Counted from the stretch's first letter, positions 28,562 through 37,545 are shown. The stretch is 64,000 bases of DNA from Bacillota bacterium (GCA_023437715.1 JAEZFK010000082.1:18403-82402); one strand, 5' to 3'. Numbers and translations: made by a program. The notes: generated by a model not told the origin, from the sequence alone.

Positions 28562-29608
28562 TTACTGTTTTACCACATAGGAGATAATTTCCTCCGGACT
28601 TACCCGGTACCGGATGCTCTCTATGAGGGTGATAATCTTGTGAATTTCCTCCTCCTTAAAATAGAGATAGGAATTCAGGGTGGCGATGGAGTAAGGATTC
28701 TGCTGGCTGGTGGAACGGTAAATTTTGTCCAGCACCTCCTGGGTTAAATGCTCTAAGTCTACCCTGTCTGTGGATTCAAAATATTTTTCCCGTCCGTAGA
28801 AGGTGGTTCTTAAAACCCCGTAAAATTCCTCCAGCGTGGCTGCCTCCGCCAGCTTTGTAATCTGTTCCTTATTCAGGTGGTAATTAATGGGAATCAAAAG
28901 GGCGTAAATATCCGCCGTCTGTAAGTTGTAATATTTTTTGGAACGGTAAATCCACTGGAGATTCAGCAGATCCAGCCGGCTGCCAAAGCAACGGGAAAGA
29001 AGCTCCTGTTCCTTCCGGTCAAGGTATTTGCCCATGACCTTCCAGATGGTTTTAAAATATAAAAGGTCCAGATGGACCTCATAATCGAACAGGGTAGGCT
29101 GGTCCATGTCATCCAGATGAGCCAGAAGGTCATAGTAAACCGATCCCTCAAGGTCGGCGATAAATTCGTGAAGATCTGTGGCTGCCGACAGCTTCATCAG
29201 ATCCAGCCGGGAATGCTTTTCAAAAAATTCCCGGAAAACGGAGAGATCGATATCCAGCTGGTTGCGTCCCATGGCGTTGCGGAAGCACTTTTTAAGGATA
29301 TCGATTTCAAAGTGCATGAAATACAGGTTGAGGAATTTGCGCTGGGCCAGGTTTGCAAACCGGTAGAGCTTTGCAAAGTCCTCATAAAGGGAGAGAATCA
29401 GACGCTGCTCAATGGCGCCCCGGTGAAGCTCCACCCCTTCCATATTTGCGAACAGTCCCCCGTAGGCAGGCAGACGCCGCAGGTACTCCACTGCATCGGA
29501 AACAGTCTCAAGGGCCGCCATTTCCCGAAACTGGCTGTCGGTGATCAGATGGCTTTCCATGGCCCTGACCTTGGTCGTAATGCCGCTGTAGGACAGTAAG
29601 TCTCCCAT
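28562..29608 (-). CDS. V/A-type ATPase subunit C (AC39/d type)
   Basis: The 348-residue protein belongs to the AC39/vATP-synt family, shown by YSGITTKVRAMESHLIT, NLYFMHFEIDILKKCFRN and the repeated three-domain helical build. It connects subunits D/F with the membrane K ring. It is the second gene of the operon. Confidence 0.9.
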   Translation of the reverse strand: MGDLLSYSGITTKVRAMESHLITDSQFREMAALETVSDAVEYLRRLPAYGGLFANMEGVELHRGAIEQRLILSLYEDFAKLYRFANLAQRKFLNLYFMHFEIDILKKCFRNAMGRNQLDIDLSVFREFFEKHSRLDLMKLSAATDLHEFIADLEGSVYYDLLAHLDDMDQPTLFDYEVHLDLLYFKTIWKVMGKYLDRKEQELLSRCFGSRLDLLNLQWIYRSKKYYNLQTADIYALLIPINYHLNKEQITKLAEAATLEEFYGVLRTTFYGREKYFESTDRVDLEHLTQEVLDKIYRSTSQQNPYSIATLNSYLYFKEEEIHKIITLIESIRYRVSPEEIISYVVKQ

Positions 29609-29612
29609 GGGA

Positions 29613-29924
29613 TCACTCCTTTATCATCGTATTAAATAAATCCTCTGCAAGCTGGGCATGATGTTCTTCATAATGCTTTTCCATGGCCGCCAGCGCTTTG
29701 TCTGAATCACTCCGCTGCTTTTCCAGGCGGTCCTTCATGTTTATTTCCATGGCTGCGCGAAGCTCTTCGATCTTTTTTCCGGTTTCCGCTTCAAGCTGCC
29801 GGTCAAATGCGGCGGTCCGTTCTTCCATTTCCTTCGCAAAAGCCTTTTTGCGCTCGTTGGCGTTGTCCATGATGGAAGTTGCGGCCGATTCGATTTCAGA
29901 TATTTTTTCTATCACAGTATCCAT
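29613..29924 (-). CDS. V/A-type ATPase G/H-like peripheral stalk subunit
   Basis: The 103-residue protein is almost wholly a charged helix (KKAFAKEMEERTAAFDRQLE), as in subunit G/H of the peripheral stalk. The start is the ATG at 29924, six bases after AAGGAGGG; an upstream in-frame extension lacks a ribosome binding site. It opens the V-ATPase operon and would pair with subunit E. Confidence 0.75.
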   Translation of the reverse strand: MDTVIEKISEIESAATSIMDNANERKKAFAKEMEERTAAFDRQLEAETGKKIEELRAAMEINMKDRLEKQRSDSDKALAAMEKHYEEHHAQLAEDLFNTMIKE

Positions 29925-30121
29925 ATGATACCCTCCTTTCCTTTTTTCCGCCCCTGGTTTCGGGCGACTGGATCGTTGAGTGAATAATACATTTGATACC
30001 AATAATCATACTACAAATTAAAAAAAATTCTATAGTTTTCTGGGAAATTTGCGTAATATTAATGAGTTTTACCATAAATATAAGTTACTCAGTTAGGGCC
30101 CCGGTTATTCATGGATAAAAG

Positions 30122-30174
30122 AAAAAGCGAAGAACAGGAGAGGATATTCTCTCAATTCTTCGCTTTTCGTATGG
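30122..30174 (-). terminator. Terminator of the SH3 membrane-protein gene
   Basis: AAAAGCGAAGAA and TTCTTCGCTTTT form a 12-pair stem with an inner GAGAG/CTCTC helix; the minus-strand read continues into TTTTTCTTTT. It separates this gene from the V-ATPase operon. Apart from this stem I see no gene in 29925-30180. Confidence 0.8.
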
Positions 30175-30180
30175 ATATGC

Positions 30181-31380
30181 TTACTGTGCAGCCGTAGTCT
30201 GGCTTTCCTCCGCCTGACTTTCTCCGGCGGAGGCCGCTGTTTCCCCGTCCGTTATGGTCAGGAATTCGGTGGCAACGTAGGCCTGTTTTCCTTCAAATGT
30301 AATGATTGTCCATTTATCGTCATAGGTGTCCACATATTCCACCACTGTGCCGGCGGCCAGACTGCCCAGCTTGGTGCCGTCTGTGGACGGTTCTGAACGC
30401 ACATTCAGCTTGCTTTTGGTGGTATAAACCTTAGGAGCCTCTGTTTCCGGCTCTGTCTCGGCGGTCATGGCCTCTGTGGTCTCCACAGCCTCTGAGGTCA
30501 TCTGGGTGGACGGTTCCGTGGCCGTGGTTTCTTTCTTATCATTCTTCCCGGGTATGATCTTTACCGCGATTAAGACGATAACAAGAAGAACCAGAAAAAT
30601 AAGCCCCGGTTTTACCAGATCATAAATGTCAAAGCCTCTTTTTTTCGGCCTCCGTCTGCTTTTGCTCTGGGCGGAAACCTGCTGGCCGCTTCTGGAACCG
30701 CTTCTCTGGGGAGGCCTCTGGCCTGTCCTTGTTCCGCCGGAGCGCTGTCCGGCTCTTTCTGCGCCCGGGCGTTCCCCGGGCCTTGCCGCACCGGAGCGTT
30801 CCCCGCTTCTTGCCGGTCCGGGACGTTCCGCAGCCCTGTATGTACCGGAGTGTTCTCCGCCTCTTGCCGGGCCGGAGCGCTCGCCTGCTCTGTATGTGCC
30901 GGAATGTTCGCCGCTTCTTTGTGGGCCTGCTTTCTGTGCTTCATTTCCCAAAGCTGTGCTGCGGGCAGAGGAATTTCTGGAAGCGATGGGCACAGTCCTC
31001 ACGTCCGTAGGCCGCGGCTTCCTTTCTCCAAAAGCATTTGCAAAGGTCTGGACTTCCTGAGACAGAAGACGAAATGCTTCCTCTGCGTCATAGGGACTGT
31101 CGTTTCCGTCATGGACCGCTTTGTTTCCTAGCACACGGATTCTGTGATAGTGGTCTTTCGAAGTCTGGGAAATAAAGCGCCTTTCAAATAACTGGTCGAT
31201 GCTGTCGGCCAGATCGCCTTCTACGATCAGTGCCTTTTCTCCCAGACAATTCACCATGTTTTCCAGGGTCTGCCGAGCTTTAATCATGGCCATGTTATAC
31301 TGCTTCTGGTTCATGAGCATTTCGGCCTCTCTTAAGCCCTGCTGGATTCTGATCCAGAAACTGTTATCTGTAGCTCCCAT
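30181..31380 (-). CDS. Membrane protein with DUF4145-like head, repeat linker and external SH3 domain
   Basis: The 399-residue protein has four parts: a helical DUF4145-like domain (residues 1-110; ALIVEGDLADSIDQLFERRF, LGNKAVHDG), a low-complexity stretch (about 145-235) built from degenerate units such as AGERSGPARGGEHSGTYRA, a single membrane helix (about 252-272) after a basic cluster (SKSRRRPKKRG), then a Thr/Glu-rich linker and a bacterial SH3 domain (KSKLNVRSEPSTDGTKLGSL). The SH3 domain would face the cell wall. The start is the ATG at 31380 after GGAGG. The low-complexity DNA is strikingly repetitive. Exact role unknown. Confidence 0.8.
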   Translation of the reverse strand: MGATDNSFWIRIQQGLREAEMLMNQKQYNMAMIKARQTLENMVNCLGEKALIVEGDLADSIDQLFERRFISQTSKDHYHRIRVLGNKAVHDGNDSPYDAEEAFRLLSQEVQTFANAFGERKPRPTDVRTVPIASRNSSARSTALGNEAQKAGPQRSGEHSGTYRAGERSGPARGGEHSGTYRAAERPGPARSGERSGAARPGERPGAERAGQRSGGTRTGQRPPQRSGSRSGQQVSAQSKSRRRPKKRGFDIYDLVKPGLIFLVLLVIVLIAVKIIPGKNDKKETTATEPSTQMTSEAVETTEAMTAETEPETEAPKVYTTKSKLNVRSEPSTDGTKLGSLAAGTVVEYVDTYDDKWTIITFEGKQAYVATEFLTITDGETAASAGESQAEESQTTAAQ

Positions 31381-31585
31381 ATATTTCCTCCTTTGCAAAG
31401 CGGTTGTATTCTAATATACAGATATTATACTAGATTATTATGAATTGCGCACCTGTTATTTTGTAGATTTTTGTTTTGTAAGAGAAAATTAAAAAATATA
31501 CAGAAATCCCATGATTCAGAAAGATGTTTCATTGCTTTCAAATTCTCCGTCAGCCGGTCTCCTGTAAATAATAGGCTCTGCAAAC

Positions 31586-31615
31586 TTGCGCATCCGCCCT
31601 TGTTTATGCTACAAT
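31586..31615 (+). promoter_or_regulatory. Promoter of trmB
   Basis: TTGCGC at 31586-31591 and TACAAT at 31610-31615 are separated by 18 bases, 43 bases before the start codon. Confidence 0.5.
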
Positions 31616-31658
31616 CTACCTGCAATATGAGGAAATGATCATCTGGAGGAATATAAAT

Positions 31659-32297
31659 ATGAGGTTACGTCACATACCAGGCTCAGAAGAAGAAATCGCG
31701 GGAAGCCCTTATGTGGTCCAGGAGCCTTTCGAAAAGAAAGGAAAATGGAAAGATGTGTTTGGCAATGAGAATCCCATAGAGATAGAAGTAGGCATGGGAA
31801 AAGGCCGTTTTATCATGGAACTGGCATCTCTTCACCCGGAAATAAATTATGTGGGAATCGAAAGGTATCCCAGCGTGCTGCTGCGCGGGCTGCAGAAACG
31901 GGAGAAGCTGGACCTTGATAATATATTTTTTATGTGCGTGGATGCGAAAAATCTGTCGGAAATCTTTGAGCCGGGAGAGGTTCAGACCATATACTTAAAC
32001 TTTTCCGATCCGTGGCCCAAGGACCGCCATGAAAAGCGCAGGCTCACATCCGGAGAGTTTATGGCGGTTTATGACCAGATCTTAAAGCCCGGCGGCACGG
32101 TGGAATTTAAAACCGACAATAAAGGACTTTTCGATTATTCCCTGAATGCAATACCCGAGGCGGGCTGGTGCATAAGAGAGTATACCTATGATCTTCACCA
32201 CAGTGATATGGGGCAGGGAAATGTGATGACAGAGTATGAAGAGAAGTTTTCCTCCAAGGGAAATCCCATTTATAAGCTGGTAGCAGAGAGAAAATAA
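31659..32297 (+). CDS. trmB: tRNA (guanine-N7)-methyltransferase TrmB
   Basis: The 212-residue SAM-dependent enzyme forms m7G46 in tRNA. It shows the SAM-binding IEIEVGMGKGRFIMELA and the family signature LNFSDPWPKDRHEKRRL, plus EFKTDNKGLFDYSL. I choose the ATG at 31659, nine bases after GGAGG, because the family starts MRLRHIPG; the upstream ATG at 31635 has no ribosome binding site. A tRNA gene follows 350 bases downstream under its own promoter. Confidence 0.95.
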   Translation: MRLRHIPGSEEEIAGSPYVVQEPFEKKGKWKDVFGNENPIEIEVGMGKGRFIMELASLHPEINYVGIERYPSVLLRGLQKREKLDLDNIFFMCVDAKNLSEIFEPGEVQTIYLNFSDPWPKDRHEKRRLTSGEFMAVYDQILKPGGTVEFKTDNKGLFDYSLNAIPEAGWCIREYTYDLHHSDMGQGNVMTEYEEKFSSKGNPIYKLVAERK

Positions 32298-32302
32298 ATG
32301 AA

Positions 32303-32345
32303 AAACCGGTCTTAAGGCCTCACAACCTTAAGGCCGGTTTGCATA
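32303..32345 (+). terminator. Terminator after trmB
   Basis: AAACCGGTCTTAAGG and CCTTAAGGCCGGTTT form a 15-pair stem with one G-T pair. The following T-run is short, so strength is uncertain. Confidence 0.6.
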
Positions 32346-32381
32346 TAATGGTAATAAAATCAGACGCCAGGGGCGGTGCTT

Positions 32382-32534
32382 ATGGGAATGAAAGGTAAGG
32401 TCACCAGCAAACTTCTCCAGGCTACCAGCGATAAAACAGAACTTAACAGGAAATTGCTCGCCTGGAACAAATCTTTTGTAGAAGTGAACAAAACATTAGG
32501 CGAAAATATACAGAAAAATAAGAAAAATAAATAA
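32382..32534 (+). CDS. Small basic hypothetical protein
   Basis: An ATG at 32382 opens a 50-residue frame ending IQKNKKNK. The protein is helical and Lys-rich (KVTSKLLQATSDKTELNRKL), with no cysteine or membrane segment. The ribosome binding site is weak (GGGGCGGTG). I do not recognise it. Codon use is coding-like, and it sits alone between trmB and tRNA-Lys. Confidence 0.4.
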   Translation: MGMKGKVTSKLLQATSDKTELNRKLLAWNKSFVEVNKTLGENIQKNKKNK

Positions 32535-32570
32535 ATTCGAAAATGTTGTAAATTATTTGTAAAAAAGGTG

Positions 32571-32599
32571 TTGACTTTTGCGGTGCAGGGATATATAAT
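32571..32599 (+). promoter_or_regulatory. Strong promoter of tRNA-Lys
   Basis: TTGACT at 32571-32576 and TATAAT at 32594-32599 are separated by exactly 17 bases, 45 bases upstream of the tRNA. Confidence 0.85.
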
Positions 32600-32644
32600 T
32601 ACACACGTGCTCAAGACAAGCACACAATAAAAAACAAAAGACAA

Positions 32645-32717
32645 GCGCCTTTAGCTCAGTTGGTAGAGCAGTAGACTCTTAATCTATTTGTCCAGGGTTC
32701 GAGTCCCTGAAGGCGCA
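32645..32717 (+). tRNA. tRNA-Lys (anticodon CTT)
   Basis: The 73-base cloverleaf has acceptor arms GCGCCTT/AAGGCGC, a D arm GCTC-AGTTGGTA-GAGC, an anticodon loop CTCTTAA whose central triplet CTT reads AAG, and a T arm CAGGG-TTCGAGT-CCCTG. The 3' CCA is not encoded. No intron or neighbouring tRNA is present. Confidence 0.95.
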
Positions 32718-32810
32718 GTAAAAAGTTCCGGTTTTGCAGACAGAGAGCTGCGGGGTTGGGGCTTTTCTTTTGTCCTGAATTTAACCTGGGCCGGCGGCCC
32801 AAAGGGTGCA

Positions 32811-32876
32811 GACCTTCAAACTGCTGTAAGATCTCCGATGCAGGATCCTTGCAGCAGCCGGAAGGTCTTTTTATTT
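32811..32876 (+). terminator. Terminator downstream of tRNA-Lys
   Basis: GACCTTC and GAAGGTC enclose an inner helix CTGCTGTAAG/CTTGCAGCAG and are followed by TTTTTATTTTTAT. The rest of 32718-33022 shows no gene. Confidence 0.75.
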
Positions 32877-33022
32877 TTATATTCAGAAAAAAGAACGCTT
32901 CTTCCCAAACGCCGTAAACTTAAAATAGAATAAGAATCCTGAAAATCTTTTATTTTATTCCGCCTTCACTTCCCTTATAATAAAGCTAATGAAATAATCT
33001 GTCATGGAAGAGGTAGAGGACG

Positions 33023-35041
33023 ATGTCAAAGGAACAGTATTTTGAAAACCGGAACAATTATATCACCAGAGAGGATAAGGCCTGGGTGGCGGATTACTGC
33101 CGGAGGAACTGGCCGGAGGAGGTAAGCCATATTCTCCGCATTGCAGATGATGCGGCGGAGCACACCTTTCTCTTTGATCTGCGGTGGGATATGGAGCGCA
33201 CCTATGAACCGGTTCATTTTGACGGGGAAGTGGTCTGGAACTATATGCCGGGAGATGACCCTGAATTCATCTTTCAGTTTAACCGCCACCAGTTCTTTCA
33301 ATGCCTGGGACAGGCCTATGCCATAACCGGTGACGAGAAATATGCAGAGGCCTTTGCAGAGCTTCTGGAATCCTGGATAAAGAACAATCCCCTGACAGAA
33401 GAGACCAGAAATACCACCTGGAGGAGCATTGAGGCCGGGATACGGGCGGAAACCTGGGTAAAGGCCATGGGATACTTTAAGGACAGCCCATCTGTGGATG
33501 ACGGACTTTTAAAGGCATACATGGACTGTCTGACCGTTCACGCGGAATACCTTATGACGACATATAAGCATTTCCAGATTAAGAGCAACTGGGGCGTGAT
33601 TGAAAACCGGGGGCTGATGGAGATTGCCCTGGCTCTTCCCGCCGGTGAACGGACAAGGGAATATTTAGATACTGCACTTACGCGCCTGAATGAAGAAATT
33701 AACGTGCAGCTTCCCGATGACGGGGTCCACTGGGAGCAGTCTCCTATGTATCATAATGAAGTGTTTCACTGCTATCTGGAGGTGATGCGGCTGGCCCGGC
33801 GCTACGGCATTGAGCTTCCGGAGAAAATGAGGCAGAAGGTCCGGCAGATGGCCTATGGGAATATTGCATGGAAAAAACCCAACCACTGCCAGCCCATGCA
33901 GGGAGACAGCGATGAAACCGATCTCAGGGATTTACTGGCTCAAAGTGCCTGGCTTTTTTCAGATCCGGTGCTGAAGTTCTGCGGCTATGGCAGAATGGAT
34001 TATGACGGGGCCTGGGACTTTTTAAAAGAGGGAATAGAGGGCTACGAAGAACTGAAAGCAGAGGAACCGGATTTCCTGGACAAGGTGATGGAAAACAGCG
34101 GAAACCTCTATATCCGGTCCGGCTGGGATGAAAATGCGGATTATTTTCATTTCCGGTGCGGATTTCTGGGCGGCGGCCACGGCCACTCGGACAAGCTCCA
34201 TGTTGACCTTGTGATCAACGGAGAGGACATCCTCATGGACACCGGGCGTTATCATTATGTACCCGGAGAAAAGAGAACCTGGTTTAAAAGCGCTCTTGGC
34301 CACAATGTTCCCCTGGTGGACGGCCGCGACTACTTAAAATGCCGGGATGCCTGGGGCGTGGATGGGATGTCCCCGGCGTATTTCGGAGGCTGTACCAAAA
34401 AAGGGAAATACCGTTATGTCCAGGGAAGCCATGGCGGCTATTTAAACGGAAGAGAAGGAAATGTGTGGATTACCAGAAAGGTGCTGGCAATTGATACAGA
34501 CCTCTATGTGATTGTAGATGAGTTTTTCTCCGGAGAAAAGCATGCCTATCAGCAGCTTTTCCACTTTAACAACCGGGGAGAGGTCTCCTGCTCCGGGAGC
34601 ACTGTCCGCTACTGTGGCAGCAGGGCGGATGGAGAATTGACGGTTCTGACGGAAGGGTGCGGCCTGAAGCTGACCCATGGCTGGTTATCCAGAAATTATA
34701 ACCAGATGGAAACAGGAAAACAGCTTCTGGCTGAAAAGGAAGCAGAAGGCTTTTCTTCTATTATTACCGTTGTTTCCGGAGGAGAAAAGGGGAAATATAA
34801 AGCCCCGGAGCTTTCCCTTCTCCCTGTGTCCGGCGAGAATCCGGCTGCGCCCCTGGATCCCTCTGACGCGGAAGCCCTGTCCATCAGCTGGAAAGGAAAG
34901 AAGTACGTGGCTGTTTTTGCCCACCGTGATATCGGGGACGCCTGCGACCTCCTTGTGACAGGAGGGGTGAAAGGCCTTGGAACAGTCCTTGTGTTTGATA
35001 CGGAGAAAGAGAAGGTGGGGGGCACGGTCCTTCGCTGGTAG
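33023..35041 (+). CDS. Heparinase II/III family protein (polysaccharide lyase-like)
   Basis: The 672-residue protein has an N-terminal alpha/alpha toroid (about 60-330; WRSIEAGIRAETW, GVIENRGLMEIALALPAG, WEQSPMYHNEVFHCYLEVM with conserved Tyr/His) and a C-terminal beta-sandwich Heparinase II/III domain (from about 365; GGGHGHSDKLHVDLVINGED, DTGRYHYV). These are the marks of uronate-containing polysaccharide lyases. No signal peptide is seen, so the substrate is probably an imported oligosaccharide. The exact lyase family and substrate cannot be set from sequence alone. It is monocistronic. Confidence 0.85.
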   Translation: MSKEQYFENRNNYITREDKAWVADYCRRNWPEEVSHILRIADDAAEHTFLFDLRWDMERTYEPVHFDGEVVWNYMPGDDPEFIFQFNRHQFFQCLGQAYAITGDEKYAEAFAELLESWIKNNPLTEETRNTTWRSIEAGIRAETWVKAMGYFKDSPSVDDGLLKAYMDCLTVHAEYLMTTYKHFQIKSNWGVIENRGLMEIALALPAGERTREYLDTALTRLNEEINVQLPDDGVHWEQSPMYHNEVFHCYLEVMRLARRYGIELPEKMRQKVRQMAYGNIAWKKPNHCQPMQGDSDETDLRDLLAQSAWLFSDPVLKFCGYGRMDYDGAWDFLKEGIEGYEELKAEEPDFLDKVMENSGNLYIRSGWDENADYFHFRCGFLGGGHGHSDKLHVDLVINGEDILMDTGRYHYVPGEKRTWFKSALGHNVPLVDGRDYLKCRDAWGVDGMSPAYFGGCTKKGKYRYVQGSHGGYLNGREGNVWITRKVLAIDTDLYVIVDEFFSGEKHAYQQLFHFNNRGEVSCSGSTVRYCGSRADGELTVLTEGCGLKLTHGWLSRNYNQMETGKQLLAEKEAEGFSSIITVVSGGEKGKYKAPELSLLPVSGENPAAPLDPSDAEALSISWKGKKYVAVFAHRDIGDACDLLVTGGVKGLGTVLVFDTEKEKVGGTVLRW

Positions 35042-35085
35042 AAAGCCTGAAAGCGGAAGAAGGCTTGAAGATAGAATGAGTAGAA

Positions 35086-35211
35086 AAACAGGTTGCTGCA
35101 TGAAAGATGCGCTTTGATCTGGGCTTTAAGAGCCTGTTTCAAAGCGCATTTTCCTGTTTTATATCCGTTTATTTGCGCAGGCTGGTGTCACAAATTTGTT
35201 TTGCAGCAGCT
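35086..35211. repeat. Nested intergenic hairpin element ending GTTGCTGCA ... TGCAGCAGC
   Basis: An inner stem (AAACAGG at 35086-35092 with CCTGTTT at 35153-35159; ATGCGCTTTGA at 35107-35117 with its exact complement at 35139-35149) lies within an outer pair GTTGCTGCA (35092-35100) and TGCAGCAGC (35202-35210). It lies between convergent genes and probably terminates both. The outer bases are the same as in the hairpin at 21299-21353. Confidence 0.55.
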
Positions 35212-35231
35212 TAAAGGCAGGGGGCATTTCC

Positions 35232-36041
35232 CTAGCCGGTGATCCGCGCCTCCATCCAGCGGAGGGCATCATTTATAACCTCATCCCTGCAGTATTCATT
35301 AAAGATTTCGTGGAAAAGCCCTCCGTAAATTTTCATCTGCTTATCCTTTGACGGTGCCGCCTCAAAGAACTGATAAGTATCCTGAACGCCTACTAACCCG
35401 TCCTTTTCTCCGTGAAGCATGAGAACCGGGTACTGGAACCTTTCGACAGCCTCTTCAAACCAGGCAATCCCGTCGCAGATGGCGTAGCATAAGCCTGTGG
35501 TAAAGGTGCCTGAATTATAGGGATCCTTGCCGTACCATTCCACAACCTCGGCTACGGAGCACACGCCGGCCCCCAGCTCATTGGGCAGCTTGGTGTGTGG
35601 GTCTAAGCCCTTGGGAACGCCGCTGATTAATCCGGCGGTATCCTTTGTCAATGCTCCGCTGGTGATGACGCCCCGAAGCTTCTTGTCCGTGTATTTGGCG
35701 CCGTATAAGGAAACGGTGAAGCCGCCCATGCTGTGGCCGATGAGGAACACAGGAATATGGGGATTTTCCCCGATTGCCATGTCCACAACCACATTGGTGT
35801 CGTCAAGCAGTTCATTAAAATTCTCATAATGGGTCCGTTCCCCCTCAGAACGCCCGTGACCCCTGTGGTCGAAACGGTAGGTCCCGATTCCGGCCTTGTG
35901 AAGCAGCTCCGCAACGTAATCATACCTTCCCTGATGCTCACATAAGCCGTGGACAATGACAGCTGCGGCCCGTGCTCCCTCCGGCACTTCCCTGTTTAAA
36001 AACAGCTTTGTTCCGTCAAATGAAGAAATCATCTCACCCAT
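35232..36041 (-). CDS. Alpha/beta hydrolase (monoacylglycerol lipase-like, serine aminopeptidase S33 type)
   Basis: The 269-residue cytoplasmic hydrolase has the oxyanion/early motif VIVHGLCEHQGRYDY, FDHRGHGRSEGERTHY, the nucleophile elbow GHSMGG, the acidic residue in LHGEKDGLVG and the catalytic His in YGGLFHEIFNEY. The Hydrolase_4 pattern fits monoacylglycerol lipase or lysophospholipase. It is monocistronic with AGGAGG before the ATG. Confidence 0.9.
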   Translation of the reverse strand: MGEMISSFDGTKLFLNREVPEGARAAAVIVHGLCEHQGRYDYVAELLHKAGIGTYRFDHRGHGRSEGERTHYENFNELLDDTNVVVDMAIGENPHIPVFLIGHSMGGFTVSLYGAKYTDKKLRGVITSGALTKDTAGLISGVPKGLDPHTKLPNELGAGVCSVAEVVEWYGKDPYNSGTFTTGLCYAICDGIAWFEEAVERFQYPVLMLHGEKDGLVGVQDTYQFFEAAPSKDKQMKIYGGLFHEIFNEYCRDEVINDALRWMEARITG

Positions 36042-36475
36042 AAAAAACCTCCTTTTTAAGCTCGTTTTAGCTACTATTTATTATATCACATATTTTTTCA
36101 TTATAATAGGAAGAAAAACTTCAAAAAACGACAAAGAAAATAGGGCGGAGCATTTGTGGAATTTTTTATGATTGAAAATGTGGCACCGAAAAACATATCC
36201 TTTTCTTCCATTATTTATATTAAAATATTATTTATGTTCAGCAGTAATGACGTATAAAATAAAAAATGAACAAGAAACGTGGTAATTATTCACAAAATAT
36301 ATAGGAAAAAACCGTCATAAAACCGAAAAAATATTCGAAAAGATCATGGTTTCAGGAATGAGGCGTTTTTTATCATGAAAAGTTAATAAAAAACCAGTGT
36401 TTTTCGCAAGGTAAATTGTTCTAAATGTTCAAACAATTATAAATATTAACAAGGCGTTACGAATTATTCAAAAAG
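36042..36475. other. AT-rich gene-free stretch upstream of the F-ATPase operon
   Basis: About 430 bases with very high A+T content and no credible open frame on either strand. I see short A/T tracts and scattered TTCA words but no riboswitch, tRNA or strong hairpin. It may act as a promoter upstream region or simple spacer. Confidence 0.5.
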
Positions 36476-36504
36476 TTGACAATTTTGTCGGATGAAAGTA
36501 TGAT
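36476..36504 (+). promoter_or_regulatory. Promoter of the F-type ATPase operon
   Basis: TTGACA at 36476-36481 and TATGAT at 36499-36504 are separated by 17 bases, about 85 bases upstream of atpB. Confidence 0.8.
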
Positions 36505-36589
36505 ACACGATATACCTCTCGTTAATTGTACTATGAGGAATACAATTATCAAAGGGTGGCAATATATAAAAAGATGTTAAAGAAAGGAA

Positions 36590-37285
36590 GTGAGCATTAC
36601 GGAGGAATTAGCAGAGAAGTTAATGGAAGAACTTAACTGCGAAACGGTATTTACCATTCCGATATTCGGCGGAATTCCCATTGCGGAATCTGTTGTGGTG
36701 ACCTGGTTCATCATAGCGGCGCTGACGCTTCTTTCCATCATCCTGGTGAGGAACCTGCAGGTGGAAAACCCTGGTAAGAAGCAGCAGGTGCTGGAGTTGG
36801 CAATCGGTGGAATTTACAATTTCTTTGAAAGCCTGCTTGGAGAGGAAGGGAAGCGTTATATCCCCTATCTGATTTCCGTGGCAATTTATCTCGGTGTGGC
36901 GAATCTGATCGGTTTGGTGGGAATTAAACCGCCTACCAAGGATTTAAACGGCACCGCAGCGCTTGCTTTAATGAGTATCGCGCTTATTGAATATGCAGGT
37001 TTTCACCAAAAGGGGCTCAAAGGCTTTATTAAAAGCTTTGCAGAGCCGGTGCCGATTATCGCACCCATCAATGTGCTTGAATTATTTATCAAACCGCTGT
37101 CTCTTTGCATGCGATTGTTTGGTAATGTTTTGGGTGCATTCGTAGTTATGGAGCTGATAAAGCTGGTAGCTGCGCCTATTGTACCAATTCCGTTTTCTTT
37201 TTACTTTGATATTTTCGACGGATTGATCCAGGCGTATGTATTTGTATTTCTGACTTCCCTTTTCATTAAGGAAGCAGTAGAGTAA
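36590..37285 (+). CDS. atpB: F-type ATP synthase subunit a
   Basis: The 231-residue membrane subunit forms the ion channel against the c ring. The essential Arg is in KPLSLCMRLFGNVLGAF and the C-terminal helix is FDGLIQAYVFVFLTSLFI. The start is uncertain: GTG at 36590 has AAAGGA almost touching it, and the next Met at 36623 lacks a well-spaced site. The GTG is kept because it gives the usual family length. It opens an eight-gene operon; no atpI is seen upstream. Confidence 0.92.
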   Translation: MSITEELAEKLMEELNCETVFTIPIFGGIPIAESVVVTWFIIAALTLLSIILVRNLQVENPGKKQQVLELAIGGIYNFFESLLGEEGKRYIPYLISVAIYLGVANLIGLVGIKPPTKDLNGTAALALMSIALIEYAGFHQKGLKGFIKSFAEPVPIIAPINVLELFIKPLSLCMRLFGNVLGAFVVMELIKLVAAPIVPIPFSFYFDIFDGLIQAYVFVFLTSLFIKEAVE

Positions 37286-37326
37286 ATCACTTTAAAATCT
37301 AAAAGGAATTAAGAGGAGAGATTATT

Positions 37327-37545
37327 ATGTTAACAGCAATTGGAGCAGGTATCGCAGTATTTACAGGTATTGGAGCAGGTGTTGGTATTGGTCTTGCAAC
37401 CGCTAAGTCCGTAGACGCAATCGCAAGACAGCCTGAGGCAGAAGGAAAGATCAGCAAGAACTTGTTATTGGGCTGCGCCCTTGCAGAGGCAACCGCCATT
37501 TACGGTTTCGTTATTGCCCTTCTTATTATTTTATTCCTCAAATAA
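37327..37545 (+). CDS. atpE: F-type ATP synthase subunit c
   Basis: The 72-residue proteolipid has two membrane helices joined by the ARQPE loop. The ion-binding Glu is residue 54 (GCALAEATAIYG). Compared with Na+-binding c subunits such as Ilyobacter tartaricus, the Gln of helix 1 is replaced by Ile (GAGVGIGLAT) and the Ser after Glu is Ala, so a proton-coupled ring is likely. GGAG precedes the ATG. Confidence 0.95.
   Translation: MLTAIGAGIAVFTGIGAGVGIGLATAKSVDAIARQPEAEGKISKNLLLGCALAEATAIYGFVIALLIILFLK

Noticed and set aside
30600..31000. Long open frames on the plus strand opposite the SH3 protein
   Set aside because: They are products of the GC-rich repetitive linker; the minus frame has a ribosome binding site, domain order and a membrane helix.
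36042..36475. Riboswitch or small RNA in the AT-rich stretch before atpB
   Set aside because: I found no conserved aptamer motif or stable hairpin by eye; covariance-model search would be needed to claim one.
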